64,000 bases of DNA, taken from assembly GCA_030998225.1 (NCBI GenBank), contig JAPYXD010000056.1, positions 2,453,568 to 2,517,567 on the forward strand. Direction: 5' to 3'. This document shows, piece by piece, positions 53,401 through 64,000 of the stretch. The position numbers and the translations under genes are program-made. Origin of the DNA: Diplolepis rosae. Taxonomy: Eukaryota > Arthropoda > Insecta > Hymenoptera > Diplolepididae. The stretch's first letter is position 1, and each line of letters begins with the position of its first letter. The notes under the pieces are model-generated. The model was not told the DNA's origin. It saw nothing but the letters and a program-made list of their open reading frames with translations, and ran no database searches.

Positions 53401-56400
53401 AACTCATTGTCGAAATGCATAGTCTATCACTGACCCGGAATTTCACAAAAATGGGAATTTGGAAAAGCAAAAAGTTGTGCTGAGTTGTTCTAGGTGATGA
53501 CAGCAATAAATCCCAATAAATATTGCAATCAGATTAATATTCTTCAAATGAATCCTCATTTTCAAAACAGAGTACATCACTGATCCGGGATTCCACATAA
53601 ATAGGAATTTTTGAAATACAAAAAGTTGAACTGAGCTTTGCTAGGAGAGTACAGCAATAAATCCTAATATCATTCCCCAATCAGAATAATATTTTTCAAA
53701 TGAAAAATCATTTTCAAAACGTAGTCCATCACTGACCCGTGATTCCAAATAAATAGGAATTTTGAAAAACAAAAAGTTGTGCTGAGCTTTACTAGGAGAG
53801 TACAGTAATAAATCCTAATAACATTTTCCAACCAGATTAATACTTTTCAAATAAAAACTCATTTTCAAAACATAGTCCATCACTGACCCGGGATTCCACA
53901 TAAATAGGAATTTTGAAATACAAGAGTTTGAACTGAGCTTTGCTAGGCGAGTACATTAATAAATCCCAATAACATTTTTCAATCAGATTAATATTTTTCG
54001 AATGAAAACTCATTTTCAAAACATAGTCCATCACTGATCCGGGATTCCACATAAATAGGAATTTTGAAATACAAGAGATTGAACTGAGCTTTGATAGGCG
54101 AGTATATTAATAAATCCCAATAACATTTTTTAATCAGATTAATATTTTTCGAATGAAAACTCATTTTCAAAACATAGTCCATCACTCATCCGGGATGCCA
54201 CAGAAATGGGAATTTTTGAAAACCAAAAGTTGAGCTGAGCCTTGCTAGGCGAGTATAGTAATAAATCCTAATAACATTTTCCAACCAAATTAATATTTTT
54301 CAAATGAAAAATCATTTTCGAAATACATAATCCATCACCGACCCGGGATTTCACAAAAATGGGAATTTTTGAAAACAAAAAGTTGAACTGAGCTTTGCTA
54401 GGCGAGTACAGTAATAAATCCTATTAACATTTTCCAATCAGATTAATATTTTTCAAATGAAAATTCATTTTCGAAATACATAGTCCATCACCGACCCGGG
54501 ATTTCACAAAAATGGGAATTTTTGAAAACAAAAAGTTGTGCTGAGCTTTGCTAGGCGAGCACAACGATGATTCCTAATAAAATTTACCAATCAGATTAAT
54601 ATTTTTCAAATGAATCCTCATATTCAAAACAAAGTCCATCACTGACCTGGGGTTTCACAAAAATGGGAATTTTTGAAAAAAAAAACTTGTTCTGAGCTAT
54701 GCTTGGCGACTACAGCAATAAATTCTAATAACATTTTCCAATCAGATTAATATTTTTCAAATGACAATTCATTTTCGAAATACATAGTCCATCACCGACC
54801 CGGGAATTCACAAAAATGGGAATTTTCTAAAACAAATAGTTGTGCCGAGTTGTTCTAGGTGATTACAGCAATTAATCCCAATAACATTTTCTAATCAGAT
54901 TAACATTTTCCGAATAAAAACTTATTTTCGAAATGCATAGTCCATTACCGACATGGGGATTTCACAAAAATGGGAATTTTGAAAAGCAAAAAGTTCTGCT
55001 GAGTTGTGCTAGGTGATTACAGCAATAAATCCCAATAACATTTTTCAATCAGATTAATATTTTTCGAATGAAAACTCTTTTTCAAAACATAGTCCATGAC
55101 TGACCCAGGATTACACACAAATGGGAATTTTTCAAAAGAAAAAGATGTTCTGAGCTATGCTAGGAGAGTACAGCAATAAATCCTAATAACATTTTGCAAT
55201 CAGATTAATATTTTCCAAATATAAACTCATTTTCGAAATACATAGTCCATCACCGACCCGGTAATTCACAAAAATGGGAATTTTCTAAAACAAATAGTTG
55301 TGCCGAGTTGTTCTAGGTGATTACAGCAATTAATCCCAATAACATTTTCTAATCAGATTAACATTTTCCGAATAAAAACTTATTTTCGAAATGCATAGTC
55401 CATTACCGACATGGGGATTTCACAAAAATAGGAATTTTGAAAAGCAAAAAGTTCTTCTGAGTTGTTCTAGGTGATTACAGCAATAAATCCCCATAACATT
55501 TTCTAATCAGATTAATATTTTCCACATGAAAACTCATTTTCAAAACGTTGTCCATGACTGACCCAGGATTACACAAAAATGGGAATTTTTCAAAAGAAAA
55601 AGTTGTTCAGAGCTATGCTAGGCGAGTACAGCAATAAATCCTAATAACATTTTCCAATCAAATTAATATTTTCTAAATGAAAACTCATTGTCGAAATGCA
55701 TAGTCTATCACTGACCCCGAATTTCACAAAAATGGGAATTTGGAAAAGCAAAAAGTTGTGCTGAGTTGTTCTAGGTGATGACAGCAATAAATCCCAATAA
55801 ATATTGCAATCAGATTAATATTTTTCAAATGAATCCTCATTTTCAAAACAGAGTACATCACTGATCCGGGATTCCACATAAATAGGAATTTTGAAATACA
55901 AAAAGGTGAACTGAGCTTTGCTAGGAGAGTACAGCAATAAATCCTAATATCATTCCCCAATCAGAATAATATTTTTCAAATGAAAAATCATTTTCAAAAC
56001 GTAGTCCATCACTGACCCGTGATTCCAAATAAATAGGAATTTTAAAAAAACAAAAAGTTGTGCTGAGCTTTACTAGGAGAGTACAGTAATAAATCCTAAT
56101 AACATTTTCCAACCAGATTAATACTTTTCAAATAAAAACTCATTTTCAAAACATAGTCCATCACTGATCCGGGATTCCACATAAATAGGAATTTTGAAAT
56201 ACAAGAGTTTGAACTGAGCTTTGCTAGGCGAGTACATTAATAAATCCCAATAACATTTTTCAATCAGAATAATATTTTTCGAATGAAAAACTCATTTTCA
56301 AAACATAGTCCATCACTGATCCGGGATTCCACATAAATAGGAATTTTGAAATACAAGAGATTGAACTGAGCTTTGATGGGCGAGTATATTAATAAATCCT

Positions 56401-59400
56401 AATAACATTTTTTAATCAGATTAATATTTTTCGAATGAAAACTCATTTTCAAAACATAGTCCATCACTCATCCGGGATGCCACAAAAATGTGAATTTTTG
56501 AAAACCAAAAGTTGAGCTGAGCCTTGCTAGGCCAGTATAGTAATAAATCCTAATAACATTTTCCAACCAAATTAATATTTTTCCAATGAAAAATCATTTT
56601 CAAAACATAGTCCATCACTGACCCGGGGTTTCACAAAAATGGGAATTTTTGAAAACAATAAATTGAACTGAGCTTTGCTAGGCGAGTACAGTAATAAATC
56701 CTATTAACATTTTCCAATCAGATTAATATTTTTCAAATGAAAATTCATTTTCGAACTACACAGTCCATCACCGACCCGGGATTTCACAAAAATGGGAATT
56801 TTTGAAAACAAAAAGTGGTGCTGAGCTTTGCTAGGCGAGTACAACGATGATTCCTAATAAAATTTACCAATCAGATTAATATTTTTCAAATGAATCCTCA
56901 TATTCAAAACAAAGTCCATCACTGACCCGGGGTTTCACAAAAATGGGAATTTTTGAAAAAAAAAACTTGTTCTGGAGCTATGCTTGGCGACTACAGTTAA
57001 ATAAATCCTAATAACATTTTCCAATCAGATTAATATTTTTTCAAATGACAATTCATTTTCGAAATACATAGTCCATCACTGACCCAGGATTACACAAAAA
57101 TGGGAATTTAAATAAAAAAAAGCTTGTTCTGAGCTATGCTTGGCTACTACAGCAATAAATCCTAATAACATTTTCCAATCAGATTAACATTTTCCGAATA
57201 AAAACTTATTTTCGATATGAATATTCCATTACCGACATACATTGGGGATTTCTACAAAAATAGGAATTTTGAAAAGCAAAAAGTTGTGCTGAGTTATTCT
57301 AGGTGATTACAGCAATAAAGCCCAATAACATTTTCCAATCAGATTAATATTTTTCGGCAAATGAAAACTCATTTTCTAAACATAGTCCATGACTGACCCA
57401 GGATTACACAAAAATGGGAATTTTCCAAAAGAAAAAGTTGTTCTGAGTAGGCTATGCTAGGCGAGTACAGCAATAAATCCTAATAACATTTTCCAATAAT
57501 ATTAATATTTTTCAAATGAAACCTCATTTTCAAAACATAGTCTATCACTGACCCAGGATTACACAGAAATGGGAATTTAAAAAAAATAAACTTGTTCTGA
57601 TCTATGCTTGGCGACTACAGCAATAAATCCTAATAACATTTTCCAATCAGATTAACATTTTCCGAATAAAAACTTATTTTCGAAATGCATAGTCCATTAC
57701 CGACATGGGGATTTCACAAAAAATAGTTATTTTTGGAAAGCAAAAAAGTTTGTGCTGAGTTGTTCTAGGTGATTACAGCAATTAATCCCAATAACATTTT
57801 CCAATCAGATTAATATTTTTCGAATGAAAACTCATTTTCAAAACATAGTCCATGACTGACCCAGGATTACACACAAATGGGAATTTTTCAAAAAGAAAAA
57901 AGATGTTCTGAGCTATGCTAGGAGAGTACAGCAATAAATCCTAATAACATTTTCTCCAATCAGATTAATATTTTTCAAATGAAACCTCATTTTCAAAACA
58001 TAGTCCATCACTGACCCAGGATTACACATAGAAATGGGAATTTAAAAAAAAAAAAAACTTGTTCTGAGCTATGCTTTGGCGACTACAGCAATAAATCCTA
58101 ATAGCATTTTCCAATCAGATTAATATTTTCCAAATATAAACTCATTTTCGAAATACATAGTCCATCACTGACCCAGGATTACACAAAAATAGGAATGTTG
58201 AAAAAATAAAGTTGTGCTGAGTTGTTCTAGGTGATTACAGTAATAAATCCTAATAACATTTTCCAATCAGATTAATATTTTTCGAATTAAAACTCATTTT
58301 CAAAAAATAGTCCATCACTCATCCGGGATGCCACAAAAATGGGAATTTTTGAAATCCAAAAGTTGAGCTGAGCCTTGCTAGGCCAGTATAGTAATAAATC
58401 CTAATAACATTTTCCAACCAAATTAATATTTTTCAAATGAAAAATCATTTTCAATACATAGTCCATCACTGACCCGGGGGTTTCACAAAAATGGGAATTT
58501 TTGAAAACAAAAAATTGAACTGAGCTTTGCTAGGCGAGTACAGTAATAAATCCTATTAACATTTTCCAATCAGATTAATATTTTTCAAATGAAAATTCAT
58601 TTTCGAAATACATAGTCCATCACCGACTCCGGGATTTCATCCAAAAATGGGAATTTTTGAAAACAAAAAGTTGTGCTGAGCTTTGCTAGGCGAGCACAAC
58701 GATGATTCCTAATAAAAATTTACCAATCAGATTAATATTTTTCAAATGAATCCTCATATTCAAAACAAAGTCCATCACTGACCCGGGGGTTTCACAAAAA
58801 TGGGAATTTTGAAAAAAAACTTGTTCTGAGCTATGCTTGGCGACTACAGCAATAAATCCTAATAACATTTTCCAATCAGATTAATATTTTTCAAATGACA
58901 ATTCATTTTCGAAATACATAGTCCATCACCGACCCGGGAATTCACAAAAATGGGAATTTTCTAAAACAAATAGTTGTGCCGAGTTGTTCTAGGTGATTAC
59001 AGCAATTAATCCCAATAACATTTTCTAATCAGATTAACATTTTCCGAATAAAAACTTATTTTCGAAATGCATAGTCCATTACCGACATGGGGATTTCACA
59101 AAAAATGGGAATTTTGAAAAAGCAAAAAGTTCTGCTGAGTTGTGCTAGGTGATTACAGCAATAAATCCCAATAACATTTTTCAATCAGATTAATATTTTT
59201 CGAATGAAAACTCTTTTTCAAAACATAGTCCATGACTGACCCAGGATTACACACAAATGGGAATTTTTCAAAAGAAAAGATGTTCTGAGCTACATGCTAG
59301 GAGAGTACAGCAATAAATCCTAATAACATTTTGCAATCAGATTAATATTTTCCAAATATAAACTCATTTTCGAAATACATAGTCCATCACCGACCCGGTA

Positions 59401-62400
59401 ATTCACAAAAATGGGAATTTTCTAAAACAAAATAGTTGTGCCGAGTTGTTCTAGGTGATTACAGCAATTAATCCCAATAACATTTTCTAATCAGATTAAC
59501 ATTTTCCGAATAAAAACTTATTTTCGAAATGCATAGTCCATTACCGACATGGGGATTTCACAAAAATGGGAATTTTGAAAAGCAAAAAGTTCTGCTGAGT
59601 TGTGCTAGGTGATTACAGCAATAAATCCCAATAACATTTTTCAATCAGATTAATTATTTTTCGAATGAAAACTCATTTTCAAAACGTTGTCCATGACTGA
59701 CCCAGGATTACACAAAAATGGGAATTTTTCAAAAGAAAAAAGTTGTTCAGAGCTATGCTAGGCGAGTACAGCAATAAATCCTAATAACATTTTCCAATCA
59801 AATTAATATTTTCTAAATGAAAACTCATTGTCGAAATGCATAGTCTATCACTGACCCCGAATTTCACAAAAATGGGAATTTGGAAAAGCAAAAAAGTTGT
59901 GCTGAGTTGTTCTAGAGGTGATGACAGCAATAAATCCCTAATAAATATTGCAATCAGATTAATATTTTTCAAAATGAATCCTCATTTTCAAAACAGAGTA
60001 CATCACTGATCCGGATTCCACATAAATAGGAATTTTGAAATACAAAAAGGTGAACTGGAGCTTTGCTAGAGAGTACAGCAATAAATCCTAATATCATTCC
60101 CCAATCAGAATAATATTTTTCAAATGAAAAATCATTTTCAGAAACGTAGTCCATCACTGACCCGTGATTCCAAATAAATAGGAATTTTAAAAAAACAAAA
60201 AGTTGTGCTTGAGCTTTACTAGGAGAGTACAGTAATAAATCCTAATAACATTTTCCAACCAGATTAATACTTTTCAAAATAAAAACTCATTTTCAAAACA
60301 TAAGGTCCATCACTACGATCCGGGATTCCACATAAATAGGAATTTTGAAATACAAGAGTTTGAACTGAGCTTTGCTAGGCGAGTACATTAATAAATCCCA
60401 ATAACATTTTTCAATCAGAATAATATTTTTCGGAATGAAAACTCATTTTCAAAACATAGTCCATCACTGATCCGGGATTCCACATAAATAGGAATTTTGA
60501 AATACAAGAGATTGAACTGAGCTTTGATGGGCGAGTATATTAATAAACTCCTAATAACATTTTTTTTAATCAGATTAATATTTTTCGAATGAAAACTCAT
60601 TTTCAAAACATAGTCCATCACTCATCCGGGATGCCACAAAAATGTGAATTTTTGAAAACCAAAAGTTGAGCTGAGCCTTGCTAGGCCAGTATAGTAATAA
60701 ATCCTAATAACATTTTCCAACCAAATTAATATTTTTCCAATGAAAAATCTCATTTTCAAAACATAGTCCATCACTGACCCGGGGTTTCACAAAAATGGGA
60801 ATTTTTGAAAACAATAAATTGAACTGAGCTTTGCTAGGCGAGTACAGTAATAAATCCTATTAACATTTTCCAATCAGATTAATATTTTTCAAATGAAAAA
60901 TTCATTTTCGAAATACACAGTCCATCACCGACCCGGGATTTCACAAAAATGGGAATTTTTGAAAACAAAAAGTTGTGCTGAGCTTTGCTATAGGCGAGTA
61001 CAACGATGATTCCTAATAAAATTTACCAATCAGATTAGCTTTATTTTTCAAATGAATCCTCATATTCAAAACAAAGTCCATCACTGACCCGGGGTTTCAC
61101 AAAAATGGGAATTTTTGAAAAAAAAAACTTGTTCTGAGCTATGCTTGGCGACTACAGCAATAAATCCTAATAACATTTTCCAATCAGATTAATATTTTTC
61201 AAATGACAATTCATTTTCGAAATACATAGTCCATCACTGACCCAGGATTACACAAAAATGGGAATTTAAATAAAAAAAGCTTGTTCTGAGCTATGCTTGG
61301 CTACTACAGCAATAAATCCTAATAACATTTTCCAATCAGATTAACATTTTCCGAATAAAAAAAAACTTATTTTCGATATGAATATTCCATTACCGACATG
61401 GGGATTTCACAAAAATAGGAATTTTGAAAAGCAAAAAAGTTGTGCTGAGTTATTCTAGGTGATTACAGCAATAAAGCCCAATAACATTTTCCAATCAGAT
61501 TAATATTTTTCGAATGAAAACTCATTTTCTAAACATAGTCCATGACTGACCCAGGATTACACAAAAATGGGAATTTTCCAAAAGAAAAAAGTTGTTCTGA
61601 GCTATGCTAGGCGAGTACAGCAATAAATCCTAATAACATTTTCCAATAATATTAATATTTTTCAAATGAAACCTCATTTTCAAAACATAGTCTATCACTG
61701 ACCCAGGATTACACAGAAATGGGAATTTAAAAAAAAATAAACTTGTTCCCTGATCTATGCTTGGCGACTACAGCAATAAATCCTAATAACATTTTCCAAT
61801 CAGATTAACATTTTCCGAATAAAAAACTTATTTTCGAAATGCATAGTCCATTACCGACATGGGGATTTCACAAAAATAGTTATTTTGGAAAGCAAAAAGT
61901 TGTGCTGAGTTGTTCTAGGTGATTACAGCAATTAATCCCAATAACATTTTTCCAATCAGATTAATATTTTTCGAATGAAAAACTCATTTTCAAAACATAG
62001 TCCATGACTGACCCAGGATTACACACAAATGGGGAATTTTTCAAAAGAAAAAGATGTTCTGAGCTATGCTAGGAGAGTACAGTTAAATAAATCCTAATAA
62101 CATTTTCCAATCAGATTAATATTTTTCAAATGAAACCTCATTTTCAAAACATAGTCCATCACTGACCCAGGATTACACAGAAATGGGAATTTAAAAAAAA
62201 AAAAACTTGTTCTGAGCTATGCTTGGCGACGACAGCAATAAATACTAATAGCATTTTCCAATCAGGATTAATATTTTTCCAAATATAAACTCATTTTCGA
62301 AATACATAGTCCATCACTGATCCGGGATTCCACATAAATAGGAATTTTGAAATACAAAAAGTTGAACTGAGGTTTGCTAGGAGAGTACAGTAATAAATCC

Positions 62401-63011
62401 TAATAACATTTTCCAATCAGATTATTATTTTTCGAATGAAAACTCATTTTCAAAACATAGTCCATCACTGACCCAGGATTACACAAAAATAGGAATTTTG
62501 AAAAAATAAAGTTGTGCTGAGCTTTACTAGGCGAGTACAGTAATAAATCCTAATAACATTTTCCAACCAGATTAATATTTTTCAAATAAAAACTCATTTT
62601 CTAAACATAGTCCATCACTGATCCGGGATTCCACATAAATAGGAATTTTGAAAAACAAAAAGTTGTGCTGAGTTGTGCTAGGCGAGTACAACAATAAACC
62701 CTTATAACATTTTCCACTCAGATTAATATTTTCCAAATGAAAAATTATTTTCAAAACGTAGTCCATCACTGACCCGGGATTTCAAAAAAATAGGAATTTT
62801 GAAAAAATAAAGTTGTGCTGAGCTTTACTAGGCGAGTACAGTAATAAATCCTAATAACATTTTCCAACCAGATTAATATTTTTCAAATAAAAACTCATTT
62901 TCGAAATGCATAGTCCATCACCGACCCGGAATTTCACAAAATGGGAATTTTTGAAAAAGTTGTGCTAAGTTGTGCTAGTCGATTAAGCAGCAAATAATCC
63001 TAATAACGTTT
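53401..63011 (+). repeat. Array domain 11: terminal domain, 2.28- and 4.14-kb block repeats
   Basis: The gggaatttggaaaagc / gtgatgacagc / aaatattgcaatcag unit occurs at about 53,453, 55,735 and 59,875 (offsets ~2,282 and ~4,140). The gttgtgccgagttgttctagg unit at 54,841 recurs at 58,975 (offset ~4,134). From ~56.9 kb many small insertions interrupt the monomers. The domain ends at the array edge. Confidence 0.8.
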
Positions 63012-63097
63012 GTTCATTTTCTTGCCATAGGGTCAGTTTCTTCTATTTTCATTGATTAAAATTATTATTACAAATAAAAATGCGCAAAAAGAAAAAA
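63012..63097. other. AT-rich flanking DNA next to the satellite edge
   Basis: After taataacgtt at 63,001-63,010 the sequence leaves the satellite pattern: catttt(c/t)caatcag is expected but tgttcattttcttgcc is found. The stretch is AT-rich and ends in an A-rich run (63,071-63,097) just before the hammerhead-like motif. No coding potential was seen. Confidence 0.85.
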
Positions 63098-63135
63098 GGC
63101 AAACGTTTCGGCCGCATAAAGCCCTCTTCAGTGCC
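63098..63135 (-). ncRNA. Hammerhead-ribozyme-like motif (degenerate or dimer-type)
   Basis: Read on the minus strand from 63,135 down to 63,098, the motif is: GGCA (63,135-63,132), core CTGAAGA (63,131-63,125), a 15-nt G/C-flanked segment that could form stem II (63,124-63,110), core GAAA (63,109-63,106), CGTT (63,105-63,102) and TGCC (63,101-63,098). The CUGANGA and GAAA core letters of the hammerhead family are present, and GGCA pairs with TGCC as stem I. Stem II would have GG/CC plus a mismatch. Stem III is essentially absent (AC directly abutting GU), so a single copy is unlikely to cleave; a dimer is conceivable. Short hammerhead-like motifs are known in retroelements and satellite-type repeats, so this may be a remnant of a mobile element. 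Activity is not shown. Confidence 0.35.
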
Positions 63136-64000
63136 ATAAATTCAAAGATTAGATCAAAATTTCTGTAAAGAATTACAATATAGAAGATACATTAAGAAAG
63201 AATTATCATAAAAATTAAAAACTTATCACATAGCTTGCAATTGCAAAATGAAGTAGTCCAGTATGCAGCATCACGAATTGAAAAATTACTTCCAAGTTCA
63301 CTATGAATAAAAAACCGGATATAATGAAAAAATATAAAAGATTTTTTGCACACGAACCGACCGGAATTTTTTTTTTTTCAAAAAATGTTTATTATTAATT
63401 AATGATGCCAAATTGGTTCACAATGACAAAACGCGAACAAGGTTTACATTCATGAAAAACTTCTCTGTGAAGACTTTAATACCGGCGCCTCTCACAGAAT
63501 GATCTGAACTGTTTTAAAAAACCGACTCGGGACATGTGGCTTTTTGCGGACCGAAAATTTTTTTCCTATAAGCAATCCTGAGAGGTTCTTTTCCTCCTTG
63601 AAGAAGACTATTGTCCTGTACTTAGTTGAGAAATTCGAGACGTTTATGATGATTTTCAACGAGTGGACGAAGGCGTTTATTTTTCAAGAAAACGATTTTG
63701 TATATAGGCTTCGCGGACAATCCATTTTACACTGAATTTGCAAGCAAGGCGTTACATAAAGATAAAATATTATAATATCCATATATGTAATTTTACTCCA
63801 TATTTAAAAAAATTGAAAGTTGTTTATTTTCACATTCAGATCTATTCTGAGATGTTTTTGAAAAATGATAATAAATTTATCTTTAAAAATTAAATAAAAA
63901 TGCAACTTGAATATTAGTGATATTAATTATCACATTTGAAGTTATTATTAGGAATTCAACTAGTTCTGAAAATGGTCAGAAACTGTTAGATATTCTAACT
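63136..64000. other. AT-rich non-satellite flank, no recognised gene
   Basis: This is unique-looking AT-rich sequence with a T12 run at 63,367-63,378. The longest plus-strand open stretch noticed runs from after a tga at 63,505 to a stop at 63,733-63,735. It has no ATG near its start and no motif I recognise, so I do not call it a gene. The final ~250 bases are very AT-rich. The region could be an old transposon remnant, but I cannot support a family. Confidence 0.7.

Larger units (their letters stand above)
1..63011 (+). repeat. Satellite DNA array, ~153-bp monomer, ~410 head-to-tail copies
   Basis: The word catagtcc recurs about every 153 bp from base 11 to beyond 62.9 kb, for example at 11, 165, 317 and 466. 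Each unit keeps the same order: a catagtcc box, a CCGGG-like box, aaaaatgggaattttt, an A-rich hinge, gttgtgct-type words, a gcga(t/g)tac box, aataaatcc, (t/c)aatcagattaatattt and aaaactcat. All units share one orientation. A typical unit has 49 G+C in 153 bases. The window opens inside a monomer, so the array continues to the left. It ends where taataacgtt is followed by unrelated sequence. No other sequence interrupts it. Family knowledge: long tandem arrays of this unit size are typical of eukaryotic heterochromatin. A centromeric role is possible but not shown. Confidence 0.98.

Noticed and set aside
1..63011. CRISPR array
   Set aside because: The whole ~153-bp unit is conserved; there are no short repeats separated by unique spacers, and unit length and size are wrong for CRISPR.
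1..63011. CENP-B box in the monomer
   Set aside because: The word ttcgaaatacatag fits only the first half of the nTTCGnnnnAnnCGGGn pattern; the CGGG part is absent at the required spacing.
1..63011. Hammerhead ribozyme inside the satellite monomer itself
   Set aside because: No CTGANGA core followed by GAAA at suitable spacing was seen on either strand of the typical unit or main variants.
1..63011. Promoter or terminator elements in TATA-like and T-rich words
   Set aside because: AT-rich words occur in every monomer, so such matches carry no information.
63367..63378. T12 run as a retroposon poly-A tail on the minus strand
   Set aside because: No recognisable element body or target-site duplication was found around it; simple AT-rich sequence is enough to explain it.
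63508..63735. Plus-strand open stretch in the flank
   Set aside because: No ATG near its start, about 75 codons, AT-rich composition and no motif recognised. It could be a transposon relic, but this cannot be supported.

Overview
This window is almost entirely one eukaryotic satellite-DNA array. From base 1, which falls inside a monomer, to about 63,011 the sequence is an uninterrupted head-to-tail tandem repeat. The unit is about 153 bp (adjacent spacings of 149-154 bp were measured), giving roughly 410 monomers, all in the same orientation. A typical monomer I counted by hand has 49 G+C in 153 bases (32% GC). The last ~990 bp (63,012-64,000) is AT-rich, non-satellite flanking DNA, so the window captures the right edge of the array; the left edge lies outside it. 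I see no credible protein-coding gene, tRNA, rRNA, CRISPR array or intact mobile element. Long uniform AT-rich satellite DNA with nested higher-order repeats points to pericentromeric, centromeric or other heterochromatin of a eukaryote, probably an invertebrate. The species cannot be named from the sequence.

The array is a mosaic of duplicated multi-monomer blocks. 1-9.36 kb is an irregular mix, including a ~1 kb block (0.28-1.28 kb) repeated at 3.77-4.78 kb. 9.36-13.64 kb holds two tandem copies of a ~2.14 kb, 14-monomer higher-order repeat (HOR), with a displaced copy at 16.15-18.06 kb. 20.9-25.7 kb and 28.6-33.98 kb are long-range copies of each other, and each contains a ~1.53 kb (10-monomer) tandem pair. 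A reduced third copy lies at 36.06-37.23 kb. From about 38 kb the common monomer types change. 39.35-44.74 kb holds two copies of a ~2.6 kb (17-monomer) HOR. 44.7-53.4 kb carries blocks repeated at 3.2, 3.3, 3.95 and 4.1 kb offsets. 53.4-63.0 kb carries blocks repeated at ~2.28 and ~4.14 kb offsets, and is peppered with small insertions from ~56.9 kb onward.

Monomers differ mainly at an A-rich hinge, at the CCGGG-containing segment and at four CpG positions, each of which also appears as TpG or CpA. Length differences between long copies are near multiples of one monomer, as expected from unequal exchange. The flank contains one striking short element: a 38-nt minus-strand motif at 63,098-63,135 with the core letters and stem-I pairing of a hammerhead ribozyme, although its stem III is essentially absent. 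I found no evidence for a new gene system; the points of interest are the array architecture, its edge and the hammerhead-like motif.
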